Positions 37,101-43,000 are shown, counted from the stretch's first letter. The stretch: DNA of 64,000 bases from Edolisoma coerulescens (GCA_013397115.1 VWZW01005507.1:1985134-2049133), one strand, 5' to 3'. Made by a program: numbers and translations. Notes: generated by a model not told the origin, from the letters alone.

Positions 37101-40045
37101 TTTACGTAATCATACTTATCTTCTCATGGAACACATTATCTGGATTGCAAACCCATAATCCCCTCTCCTTTCCAAAGTCTTTCCTGAACAGCCCAAATGT
37201 TTTCCATGATCTTCAGGAAACTTGCAAGCTGTGTTTCTTCCCTATGCTCTGGTTTTGTACTCCATCACTACTCATTTAGGTTAGTAAAGGCTTTCTGTAA
37301 CAGTCCCATCTCTAATCTCCACACACCATCTTGTGCTCTTGGTCTCCCAGCATCTCAGGAATACAACTTTATCTTCTTTCAGCAGCAGGGAGTGTCTGGA
37401 ATGCTGTCAGCTACCAGCCCAGAGACCCTGGACTTTAATTGCGTGTGAGGAGAAAGTCCAGTGAGCTGACAGCAAGCACAGAAGCGCAGGGCGGGGGCTC
37501 AGGGGCACAGCTTTGTGTGGTATCACCCTGCTGTGTGCAGTGCTGAAAACCCTCCAGGAAAACCAAATCCGGCTTTGCCTGCCATAGGCTGTCCCGTCCT
37601 CCAGGCAGAGCTGGATACATTCAGACAAGAAGTATCAAGCAGCTGCCTAGGAAATGGCATTCCCTCCAGAGGAGAGAGCCCAATAAAAAGAAGTAATGGG
37701 GAAAAATTAAAGCTGGTTGTCCCTCTTGTTTATTCATCAGATATGTCAGCAGGTTCATTCACACCTATAATGCACACAGAGGGCCAGAGTTCTTGCTGGC
37801 TGATTAAAAATTAAATGGAATCAGAGTGAAAGGTAGGTATTTTCCTTTCTAACTCCATGCAAGGGTCAAACACAGCAGCTATGTTTCCACAGCTCCAAAA
37901 GAAATGTTTGAGCAGTGATTGTAAGAAAATCACTGCTCTGGATCCTACCTGTGTTCTGTGTGTTGTTGAAAGCCAGAAGCAATGAAGATTGCCTGTGGAC
38001 AGCCAGCATGAGATCCTGAGGATTATGACATATCCCAAAGGGAAGGCTTTGGCCATAACTTAATGCTTTGCCTTATAAGACTGCTGGATATCCAATACGG
38101 ACATCAAATACTGGCTAGACAAGGTGAACTGAGAACATTTTCTGTACTAGATTCTTTCCTGTTGCCTGATGTGTCTATTCAGACAACGAGATCCTTGAAT
38201 CAGGGAATTTGGGGCTTATATTTATTTATTCCACTAAGCAGTATGCCATGTAGGCAGCTGCTGCATCCAGCCATGAAGACTACTGTAAATCAATTAAGAA
38301 TACAGACTCATTATAAAATACACTGACTACGTGAGGCAATAAAGTCCTGTGTGCATTTGGGAGGAGATCAGACAATTCTACTTTAGAATCTTGATTTTAC
38401 CTGTATATCCATCCAAAAAGCTGGAGATCACCAGTGGCCTGGGTGGTACATCACAGTTGATAGTTGTGATTTCTAAAAAGGAACAGAAAAGTCATGTACA
38501 AAGAACACAGAGGGACTATGTCCAGAAATAGTACAAGGTTAATAAGCTTATGCTATGTAAACCCAGATGCACACAACAGTTCAAGTTAAGCTCCAAGACA
38601 TTTATTGTGGTGGCACCTTGAAGGGTTTAAAGCAATACATGACACGGAGTAGGCAAATATCTGTGTCCTGGACCCAGTCCAGGGCTTTACTGCCTGACAA
38701 GAATGAGTCACTGCTCAATAGTATCATGATGAACCATTTGTGGAAATCGTGACCGAAACTACTCCCGTACCTTGGCCTTGAGATTGTTTTCTGCTCCCAA
38801 GACAGCCATAAACGCAAAGCTGTTCCCCACAGAAACGTTAGCAAGAATCCAGGAGCTTAGGGTGAAGGCACATTGGCAGATTAACCTGAAATTTACTCTC
38901 CTTGAACTTTTAGAGAAGTAGCCCTTGGGGAGTATATTTTCTTTTCATGAGAAGTGGCTTTCCTAAGTGGTTTCTTGTACCTCAGTCACCTCTCTACATT
39001 TTCTCTGTTTGACAGAAGTGACAGAGTTTTGGGTTTTTTATCTTTAAGATCTGCAAACTATACATACAGAAATCCAGAAGTCTACCAAAATTATTCCTCC
39101 TTCCCTGACTAGAATTCATCAGCAAAGCTGCCAGAGTGCACTCTATGCTCTTATGGATACCTGTGCAACTTTTGTGGTCCCATGTGGGTTTGCACCAATG
39201 CTAAGCATGTCCCCACTCTTGTCCTTGCCATCCTTATGTAAATTCAAAGGGACATTTGGTATAAACAAGTAGTGGGCTATTTTTTCCTGGCTACATAGAT
39301 GCCTTCATGTCTGCATCACTCTATATGATCTCATTTAGAAGTGAGCAGTGGACAGATTTCTACACAAGTCACTGAGTAGAATCCTAGTGACTATTTCTAG
39401 TCAGCAGCTGCTGGCTATGGGTCTAATTCACTACCTGCATCTCTGAGTATGCCTGGGCTCTGGACTAGTGAAGAAGAGAGAAAATTGCCAATTTTTTATT
39501 TCTGGAAGCCTCAATACATCAAACAGAACTTTTGGTGCAATACTTACCACTGTGAATAGCAGAAGTAACAATGTTAACTACTCCAATCTAATTTAGCTGA
39601 GCAGTGGCAGCAAGGAATGCAACTGATTCCAACTTTACAACTATCCATCCTCAGACTCACCTTCAGCCTAGATATTTTATTTAATGACTGCTGCAGATAT
39701 AAAACAACCAAACCCCCAAAAGTTCAAAGAAAATGTGTAAAAACCCTTGTATGTACAAGAGCATGATTTTCAACTGTCCATCACTCAGTCCTTGAAAGCC
39801 CACGGTCCACTTCCAAGGGCACCAAGATTGCTTGTTTAGATGTTATTTTATCAATAAATCAAAGTATTTGGAACTTCTAGGTTTGTGATTCATATGGATT
39901 TAATAAATTTAATTTTATTCCATTTCAATAAAAGCAGTAAAACACTCAGGCATTTATAAAGATAACAATACTCACGTTGAGCATCGAGACAGAGGAACGG
40001 AACCCAGCCAACCAAAGCAAAAACCAGAGCTCCGGAAAGAGCCAT
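929..40045 (-). CDS. Giant cadherin-related protein, ~21 EC repeats (PCDH15/CDH23-like), 44 coding exons
   Basis: Predicted single-pass adhesion receptor of about 2,527 residues, assembled from 44 exons (listed separately) with GT/AG borders and consistent phases; coding length 7,584 nt. Residues 1-23 are a signal peptide. About 21 EC repeats follow to about residue 2201, with DxNDNxPxF linkers, LDxE and DxD motifs. A membrane-adjacent region (about 2202-2322) contains VYVVDI. The transmembrane helix is near 2325-2347 and the basic stop-transfer is LRRKR. The tail ends in GRYVSL. EC1 has Cys30 and Cys111, placed like the EC1 disulfide of protocadherin-15. In known relatives such proteins form tip links or intermicrovillar links through calcium-rigidified rods; that function is inferred here. 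Nine linkers lack full calcium motifs. Exact orthology is not known to me: FAT4 (34), DCHS1 and CDH23 (27) and PCDH15 (11) have other repeat counts. The weakest joint is exon 3 to exon 4. Confidence 0.9.
1330..1475 (-). mobile_element. CR1 LINE 3' fragment
   Basis: Reads as the reverse complement of the avian CR1 3' end: AGAATCACAGAATGG, GGAAGGGACCTTAAGAGA, then the CCATGGGCAGGGACACC-type and 'accaggttgctccaagccc' segments. It sits in the intron between cadherin exons 43 and 44. Confidence 0.9.
1612..1822 (-). CDS. Cadherin coding exon 43: cytoplasmic tail
   Basis: Encodes STKMMSLDNLKGTRGDAAEK to PTVGFTTKQ, charged and low in hydrophobics. The acceptor is TTAACTCTCTCAG|G at 1823; another AG about 35 bases further right would break the frame. 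Donor CAG|GTAATG. Confidence 0.85.
2213..2335 (-). CDS. Cadherin coding exon 42: cytoplasmic tail
   Basis: Encodes KHGKQGLVKKVEIMEGIDNP and WAVDKNGSLKSLEKPEYMNN. Acceptor TTATTTTCAG, donor GG|GTAAGT; phase 2 at both ends. No start codon supports it as a separate frame; phase and splice sites do. Confidence 0.85.
2903..3100 (-). CDS. Cadherin coding exon 41: juxtamembrane segment and transmembrane helix
   Basis: Begins KLREQKGGIEVELEKVF, then an Ala/Pro-rich stalk, then the hydrophobic helix ATIVLGVLLAITFIAFLAYV followed by LLDLRRKR. Higher GC than its neighbours around the helix. Donor AAAAG|GTACAG. Confidence 0.93.
3614..3769 (-). CDS. Cadherin coding exon 40: membrane-adjacent region, part 2
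   Basis: Encodes RVLEDTLGWNVYVVDIYSEE and a basic/acidic stretch to IIVFDEAHQEVPAEDVK. The 'VYVVDI' core is close to the VYIVDI-type segment I recall at the same place in CDHR2. I placed the acceptor at GATGTCAG|G because only that one keeps phase with exon 39. Confidence 0.83.
4560..4640 (-). mobile_element. Degraded CR1-like fragment
   Basis: 'ttgaggtgggaagagacctc...gtctagtccagtgacctc' resembles the reverse complement of the last 60-80 bases of CR1, heavily diverged. It lies in the intron between cadherin exons 39 and 40. Confidence 0.5.
4846..4940 (-). CDS. Cadherin coding exon 39: membrane-adjacent region, part 1
   Basis: Encodes VTVDSSSSSNIVMLVLNQKI and NVVERNSAEVQ. Together with exon 40 it resembles the membrane-adjacent domains that follow the last EC repeat in CDH23, PCDH15 and CDHR2. 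Phase 0 in, phase 2 out. Confidence 0.85.
5005..5095. repeat. A-rich imperfect tandem repeat
   Basis: Repeated units of the form AAACAATAAC / AAACAAAATAAC over about 90 bases, in the intron between cadherin exons 38 and 39. Confidence 0.7.
5318..5515 (-). CDS. Cadherin coding exon 38: EC21, last EC repeat
   Basis: 66 residues, phase 0. Contains ATDPDSGDNGLLLYSLV and FDIDENTGQIFTVSVAGKTG, then LEVQAADQGTRRLTAW. No DxNDN linker follows, which marks it as the membrane-proximal EC repeat. Donor ATT|GTAAGG. Confidence 0.93.
5694..5830 (-). CDS. Cadherin coding exon 37: EC20/EC21 linker DVNEEPVF
   Basis: Encodes VTISVQDVNEEPVFSSSSYS. Compared with DxNDNxPxF the linker has Glu-Glu and is one residue shorter. 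EC21 opens SARIPNSVPYKYPVITVQ. Phase 1 in, phase 0 out. Confidence 0.93.
5986..6117 (-). CDS. Cadherin coding exon 36: EC20
   Basis: Encodes HFRLDPESGELRTAVNLDYE and VSQYVILIQANQVSSAAGV: the LDYE block and strand F. Phase 1 at both ends; acceptor CCTTTCAG, donor GTAACT. Confidence 0.92.
6846..6955 (-). CDS. Cadherin coding exon 35: EC20
   Basis: Encodes SVSVSENTGVDYLIYDFAAV and PIDYTVVSGNER. The DxD position is DFAAVETSG, so EC20 has weak calcium chemistry. Acceptor CCTGCATTAG, donor GTGAGT. Confidence 0.88.
7436..7680 (-). CDS. Cadherin coding exon 34: EC19/EC20 with non-canonical linker
   Basis: Starts GQNGLIEYYILPDPNVSPFF and has TVMAKDKGSPPLNGTAVV. The linker is altered: LNVFDNRPFVPRFNKSEI. 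The LDxE position (NLSHPGEMHLT) is also changed. Phase 0 in, phase 2 out; donor ATCAG|GTGAGG. Confidence 0.92.
7681..8788 (-). other. Cadherin intron 33 (1.1 kb)
   Basis: Contains A-rich and T-rich runs near 7785-7860. Plus-strand frames at 8036-8683 are open by chance; no domain is seen. Confidence 0.75.
8789..8932 (-). CDS. Cadherin coding exon 33: EC18/EC19
   Basis: 48 residues, phase 0. Canonical linker AVIDVNDNAPVFAQSSY and closing DxD motif VTVSATDRDQ. Acceptor TTTTCTAG, donor GTAACT. Confidence 0.94.
9620..9756 (-). CDS. Cadherin coding exon 32: EC18
   Basis: Encodes IFEIDEIQGIIKIRSSPDYE and LTVTAVNNKSAPFHQ. PDYE stands for LDYE, and AVNN replaces ATDxG at the end of strand F. Phase 1 in, phase 0 out; donor CAG|GTAAGA. 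Confidence 0.92.
10779..10998 (-). CDS. Cadherin coding exon 31: EC17/EC18
   Basis: Begins VVVYAEDDGVPEKK (strand F), then TDVNDWPPVFDPVPDFSV: NDN becomes NDW. The EC18 motif ITASDRDTGDNAFVLYNLT is canonical. Ends in phase 1. Confidence 0.94.
11602..11781 (-). CDS. Cadherin coding exon 30: EC17
   Basis: 60 residues, phase 0. Contains LKAQDNDTGRNGFLTYGIL, FRINETTGILYSTAPFDYEE and ends EYQ just before strand F. The preceding exon closes with EVSLAE; the join gives LAE-NLPTTQIVQLKAQDND. Confidence 0.93.
11782..13152 (-). other. Cadherin intron 29 (1.4 kb)
   Basis: Non-coding with an ATT tract near 13112-13124. No repeat family recognised. Confidence 0.75.
13153..13361 (-). CDS. Cadherin coding exon 29: EC16/EC17
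   Basis: Encodes YFIIHSSSGIIRTSKSLDVE, FKVRATDSSNANISNEVEV and the near-canonical linker VINENDFPPVFPSS (NDN becomes NDF). Phase 1 in, phase 0 out; donor GTAAGA. Confidence 0.93.
14271..14439 (-). CDS. Cadherin coding exon 28: EC15/EC16 with degenerate linker
   Basis: The linker position reads SVMIAPMDVSFPVF, without NDN. EC16 opens LEEAYHPAPLAEKTPTETF and its DxD position reads EISALYKLPVNYSIA, also uncharged. Acceptor TTTCTCTGCAG, donor GTGAGC; ends in phase 1. Confidence 0.9.
15538..15689 (-). CDS. Cadherin coding exon 27: EC15
   Basis: Encodes LFNLSSATGELRLTRDLSKQ and LNVTATDSGLPPLSTTVK. LDxE is replaced by DLSKQ. Phase 1 in, phase 0 out; donor AAG|GTACTA. Confidence 0.92.
15805..16022 (-). 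mobile_element. Old CR1 LINE fragment
   Basis: Carries the CR1 reverse-strand order: 'ctagtccaacctc', 'acaggttgttcaaggttttgatcc', 'gaatctccaaggcagcctctctgagcaacctgttc', then 'cctcacagagga'. Diverged, in the intron between cadherin exons 26 and 27, ending about 70 bases before exon 26. Confidence 0.75.
16090..16248 (-). CDS. Cadherin coding exon 26: EC14/EC15 with DVNEEGPVF linker
   Basis: The linker reads VTVEDVNEEGPVF: the second Asp-Asn pair of the calcium motif is Glu-Glu. EC15 opens DQSSYYKILPDNSTAGTLVV with DINARDEGKGYDEGIFYN. Confidence 0.92.
16864..17080 (-). CDS. Cadherin coding exon 25: EC14
   Basis: Encodes ILSAVATDEDIGYNAIIHYT, then LQPLDYESHSQYMFTLKAFN: DxD, GxN and LDYE motifs all present. 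Acceptor TTTTGTTTTAG, donor GTAGCT; ends in phase 1. Confidence 0.93.
17320..17516 (+). mobile_element. CR1 LINE 3' fragment
   Basis: Plus-strand CR1 3' end: 'gctgcccagggaggttgtcatg', 'caaggccaggctggatgga...gagcaacctggtctag', 'ggtcccttccaatccaaaccattccatgattct'. The left border is approximate. In the intron between cadherin exons 24 and 25. Confidence 0.9.
17867..18004 (-). CDS. Cadherin coding exon 24: EC13/EC14
   Basis: 46 residues, phase 0. Begins ATDSGEPPQ (end of strand F), has the linker VEDVNDNPPVFPQKSY and ends VRENEPPHV. I chose the donor GTG|GTGTGT at 17866 because it joins exon 25 to give ENEPPHV-ILSAVATDEDIG; the open frame continues into the intron. Confidence 0.85.
18005..19147 (-). 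other. Cadherin intron 23 (1.1 kb)
   Basis: AT-rich. No repeat family or extra exon recognised; the flanking exons join directly as KIM-ATDSG in phase 0. Confidence 0.8.
19148..19417 (-). CDS. Cadherin coding exon 23: EC12/EC13
   Basis: 90 residues, phase 0. Canonical linker RVEDINDNPPVF, DxD motif FSATDLDIGDNALISYSL, and KKSLDREVMDRYELKIM at the end. Donor ATG|GTAAGT. Confidence 0.94.
20025..20332 (-). CDS. Cadherin coding exon 22: EC11/EC12 with degenerate linker
   Basis: Where a calcium linker is expected the sequence reads LLVSDTSFGLTF, lacking the NDN core. EC12 follows (YEFSVEENKPPGTAVGSV), but its DxD position is KALTGSIAVQVGYSL, also without acidic ligands, while ALARLDREERDLYSLLVEA is canonical. 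Acceptor TTTCTTCAG, donor TTG|GTATGG. Confidence 0.9.
21263..21411 (-). CDS. Cadherin coding exon 21: EC11
   Basis: Encodes DDFHINNGTGEITLSSNLDH (LDH replaces LDRE) and strand F ending VVATDHGVPQLTSN. Phase 2 in, phase 1 out; donor GTAAAC. Confidence 0.9.
22343..22503 (-). CDS. Cadherin coding exon 20: EC10/EC11
   Basis: Contains the canonical linker LLDVNDNPPQF and the EC11 DxD motif VSATDLDLGNNAVISY. Donor ACAG|GTACCT; ends in phase 2. Confidence 0.92.
22610..22708 (-). CDS. Cadherin coding exon 19: EC10
   Basis: 33 residues, phase 0. Encodes GTIVVTGSVDRESKEKYEL and LLVASDNGAPPRQ: VDRE in place of LDRE, then strand F ending ASDNG. Confidence 0.9.
23020..23277 (-). CDS. Cadherin coding exon 18: EC9/EC10
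   Basis: 86 residues, phase 0. Contains the canonical linker VLDVNDNNPEF and the EC10 motif VTATDLDEGENAQITYYLS. Too fragmented by start-codon rules to show as a long frame, but its splice sites and phases are clear. Confidence 0.9.
23413..23538 (-). CDS. Cadherin coding exon 17: EC9
   Basis: 42 residues, phase 0. Encodes GTLSLRNDTELDRETTSGF, the LDRE block of EC9, and ends at TLQ before strand F. Donor CAA|GTAAAT. Sequons at NST and NDT. Confidence 0.9.
24530..25474 (-). CDS. Cadherin coding exon 16: 945-nt exon with EC6 to start of EC9
   Basis: The longest exon, 315 residues, phase 0 at both ends. It holds most of EC6, all of EC7 and EC8, and the start of EC9. All three linkers are canonical (DINDNSPVF, DVNDNSPVF, DVNDNPPEF), with three LDxE motifs and three DxD motifs. 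Elsewhere the gene uses about two to three exons per repeat, so this block stands out. Ends at FSVADKDE|GTAGGT. Confidence 0.95.
25570..25616. repeat. Two direct copies of a 17-bp unit, 30-bp period
   Basis: TTATGGTTGATACTGTG occurs at 25570-25586 and again at 25600-25616. It stands directly beside the inverted repeat at 25619-25697. Confidence 0.85.
25619..25697. repeat. Perfect 20-bp inverted repeat with 39-bp loop
   Basis: Arms 25619-25638 and 25678-25697 (core GATTTTTACTTCTTTTA and its exact complement) can form a long hairpin. It lies about 140 bases upstream, on the gene strand, of the 945-nt cadherin exon 16. Confidence 0.85.
26494..26627 (-). CDS. Cadherin coding exon 15: EC5/EC6 with non-canonical linker
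   Basis: Encodes VPVKIFAVGDSRPQF where DxNDNxPxF is expected, so calcium ligands are largely lost. EC6 then opens with IQKTYNVSVEEELVAP. Donor CAA|GTAAGA. Confidence 0.9.
27562..27742 (-). CDS. Cadherin coding exon 14: EC5
   Basis: Contains ADDPDDGINGEISFIL (DxD and GxNxxI-Y-type strand) and FELDTSTGQISLKTVIPLG. The usual LDxE is replaced by IPLGINE. Acceptor TTCTCCAG, donor GTAAGA; ends in phase 1. Confidence 0.92.
28593..28748 (-). CDS. Cadherin coding exon 13: EC4/EC5
   Basis: 52 residues, phase 0. Begins VTARD (strand F of EC4), continues to the linker LLDENDNSPTF and opens EC5 (YRQNIFLNMTAGMAILQ). Confidence 0.92.
29012..29140 (-). CDS. Cadherin coding exon 12: EC4
   Basis: 43 residues, phase 0. 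Contains FQLSPAGILTVRNSTLLDRE, the conserved LDRE block, and ends at HLQ just before strand F, a junction used repeatedly in this gene. Confidence 0.92.
29600..29773 (-). CDS. Cadherin coding exon 11: EC3/EC4 linker and start of EC4
   Basis: 58 residues, phase 0. Contains the linker VTIGDVNDNDPVLSQ and, at the end, VLQVTATDRDE, the DxD motif of EC4. Confidence 0.92.
29999..30108 (-). CDS. Cadherin coding exon 10: EC3
   Basis: Encodes FSITDTGVLEVKTSIDREI, the 'F-I-G-L-LDRE' block of EC3, with IDRE in place of LDRE. Phase 1 in, phase 0 out; donor GTAGAG. Confidence 0.9.
30680..30770 (-). CDS. Cadherin coding exon 9: EC3
   Basis: Encodes ILAQDGDKGINEKIIYSIKL, the A-x-DxD-x-G-xN region of EC3 (QDGDKGIN). 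Acceptor TTTTCTAG, donor CTAG|GTAAGA; ends in phase 1. Confidence 0.9.
31824..31940 (-). CDS. Cadherin coding exon 8: EC2/EC3 with non-canonical linker
   Basis: 39 residues, phase 0. Where DxNDNxPxF is expected the sequence reads QDYDTLNPYF, so the usual Asn-Asp-Asn calcium ligands are missing. The next repeat opens with SQSMYTGNIRENQ. Confidence 0.9.
32627..32737 (-). CDS. Cadherin coding exon 7: EC2 with LDYNE motif
   Basis: Phase 0 on both sides, 37 residues. Contains KPLDYNEVNFFNLTVRAE, the LDxE calcium-ligand position followed by strand F, and one N-glycosylation sequon (NLT). Donor GTATGA. Confidence 0.9.
33448..33537 (-). CDS. Cadherin coding exon 6: EC2 middle
   Basis: Acceptor TTTCCTCTTAG, donor GTGAGT; phase 0. 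Encodes 30 residues with VEAKDNDFSPEFSLLTYSLQ, the position of the DxD-type strand of EC2. Confidence 0.88.
33860..33958 (-). CDS. Cadherin coding exon 5: end of EC1, canonical linker, start of EC2
   Basis: Phase 0 on both ends. Encodes GRNVELIDVNDNAPEFQQ, the first calcium-binding linker, then the first strand of EC2 (ANYSASVSE). Acceptor CACTGCAAAG, donor GTGGGT. Confidence 0.88.
34304..34348 (-). CDS. Cadherin coding exon 4: 45-nt microexon with EC1 cysteine
   Basis: Strong acceptor (TTGTTCAATTTTAG) and strong donor (TCA|GTAAGT); 45 nt, phase 0 on both sides. Encodes GKMIWYAIVCQRIGS. Joined to exon 5, the Cys-to-DVNDN spacing matches what I recall of protocadherin-15 EC1, which supports it as a genuine exon although it is too short to stand out as an open frame. 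Confidence 0.7.
35402..36035 (+). mobile_element. Solo LTR-like element of an endogenous retrovirus (ERVL-like)
   Basis: About 630 bases starting TGTTGAAATTAG, with a plus-strand polyadenylation signal (AATAAA at 35972-35977) after a GC-richer 'ccgtgcagctgcccggcgtcg' patch and ending near GATATCGATATTAGATCA. That layout (TG start, CA end, R-region signal near the 3' end) is typical of avian ERV LTRs. I find no internal retroviral genes on either side, so it is probably a solo LTR. No target-site duplication was recognised, so borders are approximate. It lies antisense to the cadherin gene, between exons 4 and 3. Confidence 0.7.
36133..36293 (-). CDS. Cadherin coding exon 3: body of EC1
   Basis: Acceptor CTCTCACAG. 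Encodes the EC1 body from GDIERITDIPANVNL to TTKALDVEALE. I ended it at GAG|GTATTA (phase 0) because that is the only end compatible with exons 4 and 5. The donor is weak, and the frame stays open to 36079 with cadherin-like residues (see findings), so the 3' border is the least certain in the gene. Confidence 0.65.
36294..38400 (-). other. Cadherin intron 2 (2.1 kb)
   Basis: No exon recognised. A GC-richer stretch at 37435-37628 is open on both strands but has no domain, and its frames do not match flanking exon phases. Confidence 0.7.
38401..38472 (-). CDS. Cadherin coding exon 2: start of EC1
   Basis: Acceptor CTTTTTAG, donor GTAAAA. Encodes QITTINCDVPPRPLVISSFL and a few more residues. 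Cys30 (in INCDV) is the proposed partner of Cys111 in exon 4, as in the EC1 disulfide of protocadherin-15. Confidence 0.82.
38473..39975 (-). other. Cadherin intron 1 (1.5 kb)
   Basis: No coding exon or repeat family recognised. Short open frames at 38567-38844 are unsupported. Confidence 0.75.
39976..40045 (-). CDS. Cadherin coding exon 1: start codon and signal peptide
   Basis: ATG at 40045, then a hydrophobic leader MALSGALVFALVGWVPFLC and likely cleavage near LDAQ. The donor after the exon reads GTGAG. A 3' splice site (TTCCTGCAG) lies five bases upstream of the ATG at 40051, so a 5' untranslated exon should exist further right. Ends in phase 1. Confidence 0.82.
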
Positions 40046-40050
40046 GAGCA

Positions 40051-43000
40051 CTGCAGGAAAAATATCCAACTCAAGGCAAAACCAGATGGCTGTTTCTCAT
40101 CTAGAATACTTGCAAAGAATCACTTCATTTGGCATATCATAGGTTAGTTATTATCCTGACAAATGCTTCTCCGAGAACAAGGCAAAAGACTGGAATAAGC
40201 CTCTGACAGCAACCCACAAATTATATAACGTGCTTATCATTTTCAGCTTGTGAGATCAAAGTCCTTTTGGGCAATAAAAAATAAACTAACAAGGAAATTC
40301 ACATTTCCGCTGTAACACAAAATGTGACAAATGCATTTTTATTTTACCATTCAAACTAGACATGAGAATAAATTAGCAAGGTGTCCTGGCCAATACGAGA
40401 GAAATGGACATATTCTCTGGGGAAGAAAATTAATGGGGTGCTAAAAGGCAAAGGGACCAGCATTGGCCCTTTTAATCTCGTAATGATGGTGGAGTACCTT
40501 CACATAACTCCGTTCCACAAGGAATAAATACAGAATTCCTATTTGAAAACTGGTTACTATTTGATGTGATGAAAGCTGACACCTCTGAAGCACATCTAGT
40601 ATTTTACAGATACTATACACAGAAAATAAGTTTAGCAGGCAGCTAAAACATTTTACTTCAATGAAGTTACCTAAAAAAAAAATCCCCAAACCACTAATAT
40701 TTTAAGCTCGTAGAGAACTTTAAAGACTACAAATGATGAACAAACTACATGATTGAATGTATCACTTGTAAGTAAATATACCTTTAATTGGAAGGAGCAA
40801 ATGATTGCACAGCAAGGAAACTGCTGCCAGCCCAAGGTCTTTTTGTGACTGTGCCAGCATGTTTAGTCACCTTGGATACTAAAGTAATTACCGTAGGTTG
40901 AACGAGAACACAAAATATAATAAAATTGCATATAACAACTAAAAATAAAATTACCATTGTGCTGTCCTAGCCTTGAATAATTGAAATATGGGAGCAACTC
41001 AAGCAGAAGCAATTAAAGAAATATTAAAAGAAGTTCAAGCATGGGCACCGTGTTTTTTGAACACAGGCCACATGCAGCAGTGATTATGCCTTCAGTGGTG
41101 TTATTTATTGCTGGTGCTAATCTCAGGTAGGTAATTTTCCTTCCTGGGCTGATTGTTCCCCACATCCATGATGGCCAAGCCTTTGCAAGTTGATATGGCA
41201 AAGTAGGAAGGTAGGTCTGTGCACAAAGTGGCTCCTGTGAAGAAGAAAAAGGAGAAAAAGCCCCCTTACCTCATTCACCAAACACCTTTGGGCTATCACA
41301 GCCAGGCCAGAGCCTACATAATCTGGTATTTGTACCAAGAAGTTCTAGCCACCAATCTTCTTGACCACTGGAAATATTCATGTGCTGGAAGCTTTCATCC
41401 ACTAATAAAGACCTACTTTGGGATATCCCAAGCCAGAGGGAAGGCAATGGAGCCTCTGTGTGCTCTGGGAGCTCTGCTAGCAAGAGGCCCCCCAGAGAGC
41501 TGGAAGCTCAGCCACAAGAGGTGGCACGAGACCTTAGAGAATCAAACTCCAGCAAGATCTCCCACGTTATCCATGGGGAAGCAGCCCAAAAGCTGCAGGA
41601 AGAAGGCCTCTAGTGTACACAAACCCCTACAGGCAGGTGTAGAATGAAAACTGCTCTGACATGCAGCGCAGCTCTGTTAATTCTCTCTTTGGCAGCTGCA
41701 ACATTGGTTTTGCTGGGAGGGTCTTGGTCCAAAACAACAGCAGCACCTCCCAAAAATTAGCATTCCCAAAGTAGAGGAGCTCACAGTCCTGTCAAGCTTT
41801 GCCAGTTGCTGTAGCCTTCCAACAGGCTGATGGATCCTTCAGCCTCCACCATCGTGCTGCCCAAAGACAGGACGAGACACTGACCTCAGGGACACAGCCA
41901 CTCTGTGCTGTCACTTGGCCTCAAGCCTGGAAAAGCCTTTGGCTGCTTTTATTTATAGATACAGCCAGGAGGGGATTCAGCAGTGAATCTATTGCTATGA
42001 TAAGATAAATTCAGCATGAGTCAAGTCTTCTTTACCTCCTCAAAAATGGGACTCGATCTTGGAGGTCTTTTCCAACCTAAAGGATTCTGTGACTCTGTAA
42101 TTATTAAGAAATAGATAAAAAAGCTCAGAACACAGAGGTACAGTTCTTGAAGGCTAGTTTTCACTGAGCTGCAGGAGGAATGTCTGCAGGGTCTGTGTGT
42201 GCTGCTCTCTTGGAGATCAGTAATAACTTAAGGTGTTACACTGGCCTGGAGTGGAGAGGGGGTGCCTAAATGGAGGTAGAAACTTCATATAGAGGCTCAA
42301 GCAAGCATCTGATGCACAGGAGCAGTTTCCCAACACAATCCCATATGTCTGAGCACTCAACAAGAACAGAAAACAATGATTTTTAAAAAACTGATTCCCT
42401 TCTGGCCAAGAGAAGGTGTTACTCAGTCACATCAAACATGCCCACGCTATTCATAGACCGGGGCAACCATACGTCCACACTTCTCCTAACACGACATCTT
42501 TTTCCCTTGGAGCCATCACTGCATTTAAAATTCTGTCCCTTTCTCCAAGATTTCTGGGCATCCAGGAAAAAGGCACAGCTCCCGAGTGCAGTAAGTTTGT
42601 TTATACCCACGTGTGACAGCAGGATGTACACGGCAGCCTTCCCAATATACCAACTGCACAAATACAGGACATCCGAGACATCCATACAGCAATTCCCAGA
42701 AACAGAATCGTGGAAACTTATCGTATTCACAGATTTAACAGATTGTACCATTTAAACAATCTGCACTGTGGCAGTGCAAAGCAAAATTATATGTTTTTTT
42801 AAACATAGCTTAGTCTGATATTTTGCATACTTGGGTCAGTTGTAGGGTAGCTCACTCAGGAATTTTTAATCCAGCTTCAAAACTTGATGCAGATAAAAAT
42901 TCTTTTAAGTTCTTGGAGATTTGGAGTAGCTCTGCATTTAATGATATCCTGTTCTTGACAGATAAAAAGCCTGTATGAGGATGCTGCAATTCAATCACAA

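Noticed and set aside
37407..37628. Overlapping frames in cadherin intron 2
   Set aside because: No cadherin motif, no suitable splice phase for insertion between exons 2 and 3, and different frames are open on both strands.
41219..41647. 142-codon plus-strand frame between the genes
   Set aside because: Composition is Pro/Lys-rich with no recognisable domain, and both strands are open in the same place. Likely chance in a GC-richer patch.
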